NCBI GenBank assembly: GCA_945870575.1
Contig: CAMBSK010000021.1
Span: 1 to 47,167, forward strand
Source: Bordetella parapertussis
Lineage (GTDB): Bacteria > Pseudomonadota > Gammaproteobacteria > Burkholderiales > Burkholderiaceae_C
Direction of reading: 5' to 3'
Length of the DNA stretch: 47,167 nt
The position numbers and the translations under genes are program-made. This document shows, piece after piece, positions 7,415-15,786 of this stretch (positions are counted from its first letter, which is position 1; every line of letters begins with the position of its first letter). The notes under the pieces were generated by a model. The model ran no database searches, was not told the origin of the DNA, and saw only the letters and a list, made by a program, of their open reading frames with translations.

Positions 7415-8629
7415 ATGAAATTCCCAATTAAAACTTTGCTCGCTGCCTTGCTTGGCGCAATCGGCCTGAATGTATCCGCCCAGATATCCGACGGCATCGT
7501 CAAGATCGGCGTGCTCAACGATATGTCCGGTTTGTATGCCGATATCACCGGCCCGGGCTCGGTGGTGGCCGCCAAAATGGCGGTAGAAGACTATTTGAAA
7601 AGCAGCAAAAGCAGTTTGAAGATTGAAATTGTCAGTGCGGATCACCAGAACAAGCCTGATATCGGCTCCAACATTGCCCGTCAGTGGTACGACACCAACA
7701 AGGTCGACATGATTGTTGATGTACCAACCTCCTCGGTGGCTCTGGCCATCAGTCAGGTTACACGTGAAAAAGGAAAAATCCACGTCAATACCGGCGCAGC
7801 CACAGCAGACCTGACCAGCAAAGCCTGTTCGCCCAACACCATTCATTGGCTGTATGACACTTGGATGCTCGCCAACGGCACAGGCAAAGCCGTGGTTCAA
7901 CACGGCGGCACCAGTTGGTATTTTCTGACAGCCGACTATGCGTTTGGTCAGGCACTTGAGCGCGACACCGAGGCTGTGGTGTTGAAAAACGGCGGCAAGG
8001 TGCTTGGCAAAGTTCGCCATCCACTGGCCACCCAGGATTTCTCTTCTTTCCTTTTGCAGGCACAGGCCTCTAAGGCCAAGGTCATCGGACTGGCCAATGC
8101 AGGTGGTGACACCACCAATGCCATCAAGCAAGCCTATGAATTCGGTATTGTCAAAGGCGGTCAAACCCTGGCTGGCTTGCTGGTTTTCCTGCCTGATGTG
8201 CATTCACTCGGTTTGGAAAAAGCACAAGGTTTGTATCTGACAGAGACTTTTTACTGGGACTTGAATGACCGGACCCGCACCTGGTCCAAGCGTTTCGCCG
8301 CATTGCACGGCGGAAAATACCCATCCATGGACCAAGCGGGAGTTTACGCTGGCGTGATTCATTACCTTAAAGCAATTGATGCTGCAAAAACCGATGACGG
8401 TGCCAAGGTCGCGCAGAAAATGAAAGACCTGCCCACAGACGACATCCTGTTTGGCAAGGGCAGTATTCGCAAGGATGGCCGCAAGCTGCACCCAGCTTAT
8501 TTGTTCGAAGTGAAAAAGCCTTCCGAGTCTAAATACCCTTACGACTATTACAAATTGCTGGCCACCATTCCGGCAGACCAGGCCTTCCGCCCCATGAGTG
8601 AAGGCGAATGTCCTTTTGTGAAGAACTGA
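7415..8629 (+). CDS. Liv-type periplasmic substrate-binding protein (404 aa)
   Basis: A signal peptide (MKFPIKTLLAALLGAIGLNV, cleavage near SAQ) is followed by the Peripla_BP_6 fold: VKIGVLNDMSGLYADI, AAKMAVEDYL, IARQWYDTNKVDMIVDVPTS, and WYFLTADYAFGQALERD. Such proteins capture amino acids, amides or aromatic acids and feed the LivHM permease. AAGGA (7403-7407) favours the ATG at 7415; the ATG at 7409 is the alternative. It is third in the operon. Conserved cysteines in the first domain (SKACSPNTIHW) and near the C-terminus (GECPF) could form a disulfide. The ligand cannot be read from the sequence. Confidence 0.88.
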   Translation: MKFPIKTLLAALLGAIGLNVSAQISDGIVKIGVLNDMSGLYADITGPGSVVAAKMAVEDYLKSSKSSLKIEIVSADHQNKPDIGSNIARQWYDTNKVDMIVDVPTSSVALAISQVTREKGKIHVNTGAATADLTSKACSPNTIHWLYDTWMLANGTGKAVVQHGGTSWYFLTADYAFGQALERDTEAVVLKNGGKVLGKVRHPLATQDFSSFLLQAQASKAKVIGLANAGGDTTNAIKQAYEFGIVKGGQTLAGLLVFLPDVHSLGLEKAQGLYLTETFYWDLNDRTRTWSKRFAALHGGKYPSMDQAGVYAGVIHYLKAIDAAKTDDGAKVAQKMKDLPTDDILFGKGSIRKDGRKLHPAYLFEVKKPSESKYPYDYYKLLATIPADQAFRPMSEGECPFVKN

Positions 8630-8636
8630 TCAGCGC

Positions 8637-9521
8637 ATGGAAATTTTCGGCATCCCCTCGCAGGCTTTGTTCGGCCAACTGTTGATCGGCTTGATCAACG
8701 GGTCTTTTTACGCTTTGTTGTCGCTGGGGTTGGCGGTGATTTTCGGCTTGCTCAATATCATCAACTTCTCTCACGGCGCGCAGTACATGATGGGCGCGTT
8801 TGTAGCGTATTTGTCGCTGCAGTGGTTTGGCTTGAACTACTGGCTGGCACTGGTGATTTCGCCGGTGGTGGTCGGTGCCATAGGCATGGCGATTGAAAGA
8901 AGCATGCTGGTGCGTTTGTACAAGCTGGACCATTTGTATGGCTTGCTGCTCACCTTCGGTCTGGCTTTGATCATTCAAGGCTTGTTCAGAAATGCCTATG
9001 GTGCATCCGGTATGCCGTACGCAGTTCCCGAAGTATTCATGGGCGCGATTGACCTGGGCTTTATGTTCCTGCCTAAATACCGAGCCTGGGTGATTGTGTC
9101 TTCCATGTTTGTTTGCTTCAGTACCTGGTTTGTGATTGAGCGCACCAAGCTCGGCGCTTATTTGCGCGCTGCCACAGAGAACCCTTCCATGGTGCAAGCC
9201 TTTGGCATCAACGTGCCGCGCATGATCACGCTCACCTACGGTTTTGGCGTCGGTCTGGCAGCGTTGGCAGGTGTCATGGCCGCACCGATTTACCAGGTCA
9301 GCCCCATGATGGGTGCCGACATCATCATCGTGGTGTTTGCCGTGGTGGTGATCGGTGGCATGGGCTCGATCATGGGTTCTATCTTGTCGGGTTTTGGTCT
9401 GGGTCTGATCGAAGGTCTCACCAAAGTGGTTTACCCGGAGGCTTCCAACACAGTGATATTCGTCATCATGGCTATCGTGTTGCTTATCAAACCTGCCGGC
9501 CTGTTTGGAACGGAAAAATAA
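8637..9521 (+). CDS. Liv-type ABC permease, LivH-like (294 aa)
   Basis: An integral membrane protein with about eight hydrophobic segments. The LivH N-terminal signature is clear: LLIGLINGSFYALLSLGLAVIFGLLNIINF (seen around residues 12-41), followed by HGAQYMMGAF. Typical loop motifs GVMAAPIYQVSPMMG and GGMGSIMGSILSG are present near the C-terminus. It starts seven bases after the binding-protein stop and ends three bases before the LivM-like gene. Together they form the membrane channel of the importer. The minus strand carries a long open frame here that is only its shadow. Confidence 0.88.
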   Translation: MEIFGIPSQALFGQLLIGLINGSFYALLSLGLAVIFGLLNIINFSHGAQYMMGAFVAYLSLQWFGLNYWLALVISPVVVGAIGMAIERSMLVRLYKLDHLYGLLLTFGLALIIQGLFRNAYGASGMPYAVPEVFMGAIDLGFMFLPKYRAWVIVSSMFVCFSTWFVIERTKLGAYLRAATENPSMVQAFGINVPRMITLTYGFGVGLAALAGVMAAPIYQVSPMMGADIIIVVFAVVVIGGMGSIMGSILSGFGLGLIEGLTKVVYPEASNTVIFVIMAIVLLIKPAGLFGTEK

Positions 9522-9524
9522 ACC

Positions 9525-10475
9525 ATGAACCACGCCGTCTCTGACAGCCAAGACATGCGCCACCAATGGCTGGTGTTTGGCTTGATGTTTGCATTTTTCG
9601 CCATTGCACCTTATTTCATCTACCCCGTGTTTTTAATGAAGGTGATGTGCTTTGCTTTGTTCGCATGCGCATTCAATCTGCTACTGGGTTTCGGCGGTTT
9701 ATTGTCCTTCGGCCATGCCATGTTTTTCGGCACTGCCGGGTATGCTGCAGCGCACGCGGCCAAGGTCTGGGGTCTGACCCCCGAGTTGAGTGTTTTGTTC
9801 TCTATGCTGTGTGCCACGCTGCTGGCCTGGGTGGTGGGTTTGCTGGCCATTCGCCGACAAGGTATTTACTTTGCCATGATCACGCTGGCTTTGTCGCAAA
9901 TGGTGTACTTTGTGTATTTGCAAACACCATTCACAGGGGGCGAGGACGGCATTCAAGGTGTACCGCAAGGGCATTTGTTCGGTTTGATTGATCTGAGCAA
10001 CAGCTCCGCCATGTATATGTTTGTGCTGGGTGTTTTTCTGATCGGTTTTGCGCTTGTCTGGCGCATCGTACATTCGCCCTTCGGGCAAGTGCTCAAAGCG
10101 ATTCGCGAAAACGAACAACGCGCGCTGTCGCTGGGTTATGACACCGATCGCTTCAAGCTGATTGCCTTTGTACTTTCGGGGCTCGTGGCCGGCATGGCTG
10201 GGGGCACCAAGGCGCTGGTATTCCAGTTGGCTTCGCTGACTGATGTGCACTGGTCTATGTCCGGCGAGGTGGTGTTGATGACACTGGTCGGCGGGCTGGG
10301 CACTTTGTTCGGTCCTGTGGTGGGTGCTGCCGTCATCGTCACCATGCAAAACTACCTGGCGCAACTCGGCTCTTGGGTGACCGTGGTGCAAGGCCTGATT
10401 TTTGTTGTTTGCGTCATGCTGTTTCGCAAAGGTGTGATCGGTGAAATCGCCAGCCTGATTCGCAAGCCTTTGTAA
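9525..10475 (+). CDS. Liv-type ABC permease, LivM-like (316 aa)
   Basis: This is the second membrane subunit of the first Liv system. It has about nine hydrophobic segments, the LivM signature LLGFGGLLSFGHAMFFGTAGYAAA, the coupling region SPFGQVLKAIRENEQRALSLGYD that contacts the ATPases, and GGLGTLFGPVVGAAV near the end. Length is normal for the family. It begins three bases after the LivH-like stop. The cyclase-family gene follows 56 bp later on the same strand and is probably in the same transcript. Confidence 0.88.
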   Translation: MNHAVSDSQDMRHQWLVFGLMFAFFAIAPYFIYPVFLMKVMCFALFACAFNLLLGFGGLLSFGHAMFFGTAGYAAAHAAKVWGLTPELSVLFSMLCATLLAWVVGLLAIRRQGIYFAMITLALSQMVYFVYLQTPFTGGEDGIQGVPQGHLFGLIDLSNSSAMYMFVLGVFLIGFALVWRIVHSPFGQVLKAIRENEQRALSLGYDTDRFKLIAFVLSGLVAGMAGGTKALVFQLASLTDVHWSMSGEVVLMTLVGGLGTLFGPVVGAAVIVTMQNYLAQLGSWVTVVQGLIFVVCVMLFRKGVIGEIASLIRKPL

Positions 10476-10531
10476 ACGCTTCGCTTCGCGGCTGCATTCA
10501 TTGTTTGACTTAACTGATTGAGGTGAAGGCC

Positions 10532-11593
10532 ATGAGCACATCGACACGTTGGAAAAATCGTCCCGTCGGTTCTACCTGGGGCGACTTCGGTCCGGATGAC
10601 CAGGCCGGTCGCATGAATTTGCTGACCCGCGAAAAAGTCATGCAAGGCATGGCTGAGGTGAAGCACGGCATCACGTTCAACCTGAGCCTGCCGCTGGACT
10701 ACCCGGGCGCCAGCGTACTCAACCCCAGACGCAGCGCACCTGTGCTCAGGCCCACAGTGCGCAACGGCAAGCCGAACATGAACTACCAGTTATGGTGCGA
10801 CGACCCTTTATGCACCGATGTCATAAGTGACGACCTGGTCATCATGCACTTGCAGTACAGCACCCAATGGGACAGCCTGGCGCACGCCGGTTCCATGTTT
10901 GACGCGGATGGTGACGGCGTGCCAGAACCTCTGTATTACAACGGCTACCGCGCCGGTATAGATGTGGTCGGTCCGGACAAGCCTGAGGGTGCCGGTATTT
11001 TTGATTTCATCAATATCCCCAAGGAATCCACTTCTTACGCCAAAGCATTGGGCATAGAACACATGGCCGAGCGTTGCGTGCAAGGCCGCGCAGTCATGGT
11101 GGATTTGCATGCTCACTTGGGTCATACCGGTGAAGCCGTCGGTTATGACACTTGGATGCGCATTCTGGAAAAAGACCGCATTGAAGTCGAAAGCGGGGAC
11201 ATGGTGTGCATACATACCGGCTTTGGTCAGGTGTTGATGGACATGAAACGCCAACCCGATGCCGACGTACTGGCGCGCTCCGGCAGCACCCTCGACGGCC
11301 GGGACGACAAACTCAAGCAGTGGATCACCGACAGCGGTTTGATCGCCCTGATCGCTGACAACTACGCGGTTGAAGCCCATCCCGCCACGCCCGGCGACGG
11401 TGCCTGCGCCACCTTACCTTTGCATGAGCATTGTCTGTTCAAGCTGGGCGTGCACCTGGGCGAGCTTTGGTACATGACCCATTTGGCTACTTGGTTGCGG
11501 GAAAACAAACGCAACCGCTTTTTGCTGACTGCGCCGCCCTTGCGTTTGCCCGGGGCGATAGGCTCGCCTGCAGCCCCTGTAGCTACGGTATAG
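10532..11593 (+). CDS. cyclase-family (PF04199) hydrolase (353 aa)
   Basis: The family includes kynurenine formamidase and isatin hydrolase: metal-dependent amide or lactam hydrolases. Seen: GDFGPDDQAGRMNLL near the N-terminus, the substrate/metal region LQYSTQWDSLAHAG (a QWDxLxH version of the HxGTHxDxPxH motif), VMVDLHAHLG, GDMVCIHTGFGQ, and IADNYAVEAHP. The start at 10532 has GAGGTGAAGG (10520-10529) just upstream; a GTG at 10523 is in frame but inside that site. As the last gene of the first Liv operon it probably hydrolyses the imported compound or a derivative. Cytosolic, since no signal peptide is seen. Confidence 0.8.
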   Translation: MSTSTRWKNRPVGSTWGDFGPDDQAGRMNLLTREKVMQGMAEVKHGITFNLSLPLDYPGASVLNPRRSAPVLRPTVRNGKPNMNYQLWCDDPLCTDVISDDLVIMHLQYSTQWDSLAHAGSMFDADGDGVPEPLYYNGYRAGIDVVGPDKPEGAGIFDFINIPKESTSYAKALGIEHMAERCVQGRAVMVDLHAHLGHTGEAVGYDTWMRILEKDRIEVESGDMVCIHTGFGQVLMDMKRQPDADVLARSGSTLDGRDDKLKQWITDSGLIALIADNYAVEAHPATPGDGACATLPLHEHCLFKLGVHLGELWYMTHLATWLRENKRNRFLLTAPPLRLPGAIGSPAAPVATV

Positions 11594-11799
11594 GCCTGCA
11601 CATGCCGCGCTAAAAAATGTTTTAAGTACTGCTTGTGCTTAGCGCTTATGTATTCTTTTTTTGATTTATATCAATATCCAGCTATTCGATCCGATTTATA
11701 AAAGTGAAGTGCTGCTTGATACATGCGCCTTGGTGGAGTGCACCCCACACAGCATTTTGAGTAAGAAAACCCCCCTCAATTTTGATTTGAAAAAAATGT

Positions 11800-12603
11800 A
11801 TGGTCGAGAGAAATGAATCAGAGTTAAAAGAAAAACTGGAATATGCCTTGCAGTTGTTCTATGACGACGTGCTAGAAAAAAAAGACCTGCGCCATTTTTT
11901 CTTCGGTATGGAATTCAAAAGAATCATCGAAGACTACCATTTGTACAAGCACTTTGTGATGGCCAAGCCCGAGCGCTATTACAAAGAAATGGTGATGCAA
12001 ACCGCACCGACTGAAATCCAAGTCAAAGCGCCGCAGTTTGATGAGATATTGATTTCTTTGCAAACCAATATGCGAATTGCCGGGTTTTTGAAGACTGAAA
12101 TCCCCAAGCTGTCTGTGCATGTGATCGAAGTGATAGAAGAATCCCGCGCGCAAAAATCGGATGCTGAAGTGAAAGTCTGGAAACCGCTTGAAGTCACCAA
12201 TCAACTGGTTTGTGATTACTACAACAACAACCGTACGGATGCACGTCTTGAAAAAAACGGCGACACATACGCCAGCCGCGGCTTCATGTACCCGTTCTGG
12301 ACTCGGGTGGCTTTAGACACCAAGCAAATCATTTTTATCGGCCAGGCGTTTGCTGCCAGTTCTTTTACACCGGTGGCCGAGTTGCAGACTTTGTGCACGC
12401 AGATCAACGACAAAGTGACTCAACAGAATTTTTCTGTGCGCGAAGGCTCTAACGGTGCAGTACTGTTTGCACGCCATTCGTTTTCCTATGCCAACGGCTT
12501 GCCGGTGCGCATGTTGCTGCGTGGCGCCAAGCAGTTTGCCTCTAGTTTTGAAGCTGCCATCAATATGGATACAAACCAACTGCTGGTGAAAAAACTCAGC
12601 TGA
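11800..12603 (+). CDS. truncated-globin-like domain without proximal His, joined to a YbjN-like domain (267 aa)
   Basis: Residues about 12-118 follow the group I truncated hemoglobin pattern: FYDDVL (FY at 20-21, Tyr at the B10 place), LRHFFFG, a helix with MEFKRIIEDY, then ERYYKEM, QVKAPQFDEIL and RIAGF. By hand alignment with mycobacterial TrHbN the spacing Tyr-19 residues-Phe is identical, and the proximal heme-ligand histidine falls on Pro70. Residues about 130-267 resemble the YbjN sensory domain (VAELQTLCTQIND, FSYANGLPVRMLL, KQFASSFEAAI). Known: TrHbs bind heme; YbjN proteins are poorly understood. Inferred: a heme-free globin-fold sensor. The next gene is convergent and overlaps by 8 bp. 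Upstream 11594-11799 holds no clear gene. Confidence 0.65.
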   Translation: MVERNESELKEKLEYALQLFYDDVLEKKDLRHFFFGMEFKRIIEDYHLYKHFVMAKPERYYKEMVMQTAPTEIQVKAPQFDEILISLQTNMRIAGFLKTEIPKLSVHVIEVIEESRAQKSDAEVKVWKPLEVTNQLVCDYYNNNRTDARLEKNGDTYASRGFMYPFWTRVALDTKQIIFIGQAFAASSFTPVAELQTLCTQINDKVTQQNFSVREGSNGAVLFARHSFSYANGLPVRMLLRGAKQFASSFEAAINMDTNQLLVKKLS

Positions 12604-13774
12604 CTGTGTTTGTCTTGCCAGGACTATGTCTTGCCACGGTCCAACCGATCACAGCAATGCCTATGGCAACTGCCGCAAATGACTGCCTCAACACATCGGC
12701 GTCCAGGCAGACAGACAAGATCACCACTCCGCTGGATTGACCCAGAAACAGCACGCTGGCAAACAGCGTCATGGCGGTGCTGCGGTTGTGCGGCGCCATT
12801 TGTGTGGCCTGGGTTTGCAGCACGTTATGCAGCATGTAAAAACCCAAACCAATGACCAGGCAAGCTGCCAGCGCGCCGTAAATAACCGTGCTGATCAACA
12901 GCAAAATCAAACCCGTGGCAATGCACAAGCCGCCGGTCATCGCTAGCCCCTCTTCGCCCAACCAGGTGATCCAGCGTTTGGCGAACTGGCTGTACATCAA
13001 TCCGCCAAGCCCGTAGAGCAACATGGCGGCACCGGCAGATGAAGAGCTGAGCGAAAAATCTTTGATCAACATACTGGGAACGAATACCAGCACGCCAAAG
13101 GCCAGCGCACCCTCTAGCAGGGTCAGTAACAGCACCCGCTGCACGCCGGGTGCGCGAAGCAACTCCCGGGTGCCGCGTAAATATTCTGCAGTCGACACTT
13201 TAGGCTGTAGCGCGATTGTGGCTTGCGAGCGGTACATGCTGCTGCGGTACAAAAGAATAAATGCAAGCGCAAACAATAAAGCAAGTGCGCCGAAGGCCCA
13301 GCGCCATCCCAGGTATTGGGCGGCAAAGCCGCCAAACCATTGACCGGCCATCACGCCGGTAACGGTGGCGCTCATCAAGCGCGCCAGCGTCTGCTGTCTG
13401 CTGTCGTAAGCGACTTGGTCACCTATCCATGCCATGCTCAAAGGAATGATGGCCGCGGCCACGCCGCCCATGGCACTGCGCGCTATCAGCAAAGCGTCAA
13501 GCCCTGAAGACAAGGCGGTGAGGACGCTGAGAATGGTGCTGATACCTGCCGCCCAGGTGATCAGTCTCATGATGCCTAGGCGTTGGCCCAAGGGGCCGTA
13601 TATCAGTTGCATGACGCCATACGCAATTGAAAACGCTGCAATCACATGTGAGGCTTGGCCTTGGGAAACATTGAAGTCCATCGCCCATTGCAACAGCATA
13701 GGGTCACACATTCGCATGGACACCATGCTGGCAAATGCCACCAGACCCAGCAACCGGATATCGCGCGAATTCAT
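12596..13774 (-). CDS. major facilitator superfamily transporter (392 aa)
   Basis: Twelve hydrophobic segments can be counted. Seen: the loop 2-3 motif IYGPLGQRLGIMRLI (an MFS motif A variant), the TM4 stretch ARSAMGGVAAAIIPLSMAWIGD, and TM5 SATVTGVMAGQWFGGFAAQYLGWRWAF, which is motif C-like. The order is that of drug/metabolite:proton antiporters (DHA1-like), so export of a small molecule is the best guess. It is alone on the minus strand and its end overlaps the globin/YbjN gene by 8 bp. The substrate is unknown. Confidence 0.8.
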   Translation of the reverse strand: MNSRDIRLLGLVAFASMVSMRMCDPMLLQWAMDFNVSQGQASHVIAAFSIAYGVMQLIYGPLGQRLGIMRLITWAAGISTILSVLTALSSGLDALLIARSAMGGVAAAIIPLSMAWIGDQVAYDSRQQTLARLMSATVTGVMAGQWFGGFAAQYLGWRWAFGALALLFALAFILLYRSSMYRSQATIALQPKVSTAEYLRGTRELLRAPGVQRVLLLTLLEGALAFGVLVFVPSMLIKDFSLSSSSAGAAMLLYGLGGLMYSQFAKRWITWLGEEGLAMTGGLCIATGLILLLISTVIYGALAACLVIGLGFYMLHNVLQTQATQMAPHNRSTAMTLFASVLFLGQSSGVVILSVCLDADVLRQSFAAVAIGIAVIGWTVARHSPGKTNTVS

Positions 13775-13878
13775 TCCCGTACCTTAAACTTATTTGAAAC
13801 AGCGAAGATTGTCACTCGAATGTTCATGCACAGATTCATCTTCTTGCATGGCAGTATGAAATTTTGGAGAATGATTCG

Positions 13879-14517
13879 ATGAACCTTACCATTAACAATT
13901 TAAACCGCATGTTCAGCGGTTTTGTATTTCTTACAGTCACCTTGTCAACAGGATTTGTTTTGGCCGCCACAGAAGAACCCATGTACAGCGTATTGCTCAA
14001 GGAAAACGCGTTTGAATTGCGCCAATATGCGCCTCAACTGGTGGCGGAAACTGTGGTCAACGGCGACATGGACTCGGCGTCCAGTCAAGGCTTTAGAGCG
14101 ATTGCAGATTTTATTTTCGGCAACAACAAAGCTCCAGGCCAGACCACCTCGGCCAAAATCGCCATGACTGCACCGGTGACCGTCCAACCGAGTGCCAATG
14201 AAAATTCCTTGCGAGAAGCGCGCGACTGGCGCATACAGTTTGTCATGCCGTCTCAATACACCATGGAGACTTTGCCCAAACCGAACAACCAGGCTGTGCA
14301 ATTGCGCGAAGTACCGGCGCAAAGTTTTGCGGTTTTGCGTTATTCCGGTTTGAACACAGCATCTAAGGTGGAAGACAAAACCCGTGAGTTGTTGGCCTGG
14401 GTGAAAACTAAAAATTGGCAAATGGCAGGCAGTCCGCAACTCTCGCGCTATGACCCTCCCTGGACCTTGCCCATGTGGCGCAGAAATGAATTGAGGGTGG
14501 AAGTGATCACGCCTTAA
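13879..14517 (+). CDS. exported SOUL-family heme-binding protein (212 aa)
   Basis: After a signal peptide (to about residue 30, FVLAATEE) the SOUL/HEBP domain is clear: MYSVLLKENAFELRQYAPQLVAE, SSQGFRAIADFIFGNNK, SAKIAMTAPVTVQ, IQFVMPSQYTMETLPKP, FAVLRYSGL and YDPPWTLPMWRRNEL. Family members bind porphyrin or heme. The ATG at 13879 has GGAGA (13866-13870) eight bases upstream; the TTG at 13864 overlaps that site. It lies between the divergent MFS gene and the convergent CaiB gene. GCGGTT/AACCGC (14534-14539 and 14547-14552) after the stop may form a weak hairpin. Confidence 0.85.
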   Translation: MNLTINNLNRMFSGFVFLTVTLSTGFVLAATEEPMYSVLLKENAFELRQYAPQLVAETVVNGDMDSASSQGFRAIADFIFGNNKAPGQTTSAKIAMTAPVTVQPSANENSLREARDWRIQFVMPSQYTMETLPKPNNQAVQLREVPAQSFAVLRYSGLNTASKVEDKTRELLAWVKTKNWQMAGSPQLSRYDPPWTLPMWRRNELRVEVITP

Positions 14518-14610
14518 CGTAGTGCTCGACATAGCGGTTGCCTTCAAACCGCATACCGTCTAAGCATTCACCGTATAGAGCGCCTATGTTTTAGACCATG
14601 TCTTCAGTAT

Positions 14611-15786
14611 TTATGGCTGGCCATGCGGTGACAGTTTGATCTCGAACTCAGTCAGTATCTGTTGTGTATGTTCGCCCACCGACGGAATAGCGCCCATGGT
14701 GTAGTCGAAGGCATCGCTTTGACCCGGTGGTAAGAGTGCAGGCAATTTGCCGTTGGGCGTGTCAACCTCCACCCAGCGCTGTCGTGCTTTCAATTGCGGA
14801 TGCGCCCACAGATCGGCCATGTTGTTCATGCGTGCATTCGCAATTTGCGCTTGGTCTAATCGTTCAATCACTTGCGCCGCGCTCAAGCTAGAAAACTCTT
14901 TGAGGATGATAGGCTCAAGCTGTTGTTTGTTTTCGTGGCGCAGACTGTTGCTGTTGAAACGCTGGTCGGTGGCCAGTGCTTTATCTTGCATCACCATTTC
15001 ACAAAACTGCATCCACTCGCGTTCGTTTTGCAAACCCAGCATGACGCTGTTACCGTCGCCCGCCAGAAACGGGCCGTACGGGTAAATGGTGGCGTGCGAT
15101 GCACCGTTGCGTGTGGGCGGTGGTGCGTTGTCGGTGGCATAGTACATCGGAAAACTCATCCACTCGGTCAAAGACTCCAGCATGGACACATCGATGTGCG
15201 CACCATCGCCGGTTTTATCTCTGTGAATCAGCGCTGCCAATATGCTGGTGTAGGCGTACATGCCGGCTGCGATATCAGCGATGGAGTTGCCGCTTTTGCT
15301 CGGTTGCTCGGGTGTGCCGGTGATGGACAAATAACCCGCTTCACTTTGTATCAGCAAGTCATAGGCTTTTTTATCGCGGTAAGGGCCGTCCAAGCCATAG
15401 CCCGAGATATCGCACACGATCAGACGCGGGTGTATGGCGCGCAGCGTAGCCGCATCCAGCCCCATGCGCGCCGTCGCACCGGGGGCCAGGTTTTGCACCA
15501 GCACATCGGCTTTATTCAGCAACTGTTTCAAAGCAGCCAAGTGTTCAGGGTTTTTTAAATCTAAAGCCAAACTTTCTTTGGAGCGGTTCACCCACACAAA
15601 ATGCGAAGACAGGCCGCGTGCGCGTTTGTCGTAGCCGCGTGCAAAGTCGCCGTCGCCGGGGCGTTCTACTTTGATGACGCGCGCGCCTAAATCCGCCAAC
15701 TGGCGTGTGCAAAACGGCGCGGCGATGGCGTGTTCTAAGGACACGACGGTGATGTGGTCCAGCGGTTGAGAATTGGTTTTAGACAT
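14611..15786 (-). CDS. CaiB/BaiF (family III) CoA transferase (391 aa)
   Basis: Family III CoA transferases move CoA between acids through an aspartyl-CoA mixed anhydride. Seen: an N-terminal segment typical of the family (HAIAAPFCTRQLADLGARVIKVERPG), DVLVQNLAPG, CDISGYGLDGPYRDKKAYD, and SIADIAAGMYAYTSILAAL, whose Asp in DIAAG is the likely catalytic residue. Length fits. It is the last gene of the minus-strand operon; its ATG overlaps the acyl-CoA dehydrogenase stop by one base. Inferred role: activating the imported acid, or its oxidation product, by CoA transfer before dehydrogenation. Confidence 0.88.
   Translation of the reverse strand: MSKTNSQPLDHITVVSLEHAIAAPFCTRQLADLGARVIKVERPGDGDFARGYDKRARGLSSHFVWVNRSKESLALDLKNPEHLAALKQLLNKADVLVQNLAPGATARMGLDAATLRAIHPRLIVCDISGYGLDGPYRDKKAYDLLIQSEAGYLSITGTPEQPSKSGNSIADIAAGMYAYTSILAALIHRDKTGDGAHIDVSMLESLTEWMSFPMYYATDNAPPPTRNGASHATIYPYGPFLAGDGNSVMLGLQNEREWMQFCEMVMQDKALATDQRFNSNSLRHENKQQLEPIILKEFSSLSAAQVIERLDQAQIANARMNNMADLWAHPQLKARQRWVEVDTPNGKLPALLPPGQSDAFDYTMGAIPSVGEHTQQILTEFEIKLSPHGQP

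Noticed and set aside
8529..9566. 345-codon open frame on the minus strand
   Set aside because: It is exactly antisense to the LivH-type permease, rich in His, Gln and Arg, and without any motif or ribosome site.
9699..10547. 282-codon minus-strand open frame
   Set aside because: Shadow of the LivM-type permease; composition is that of an out-of-frame reading.
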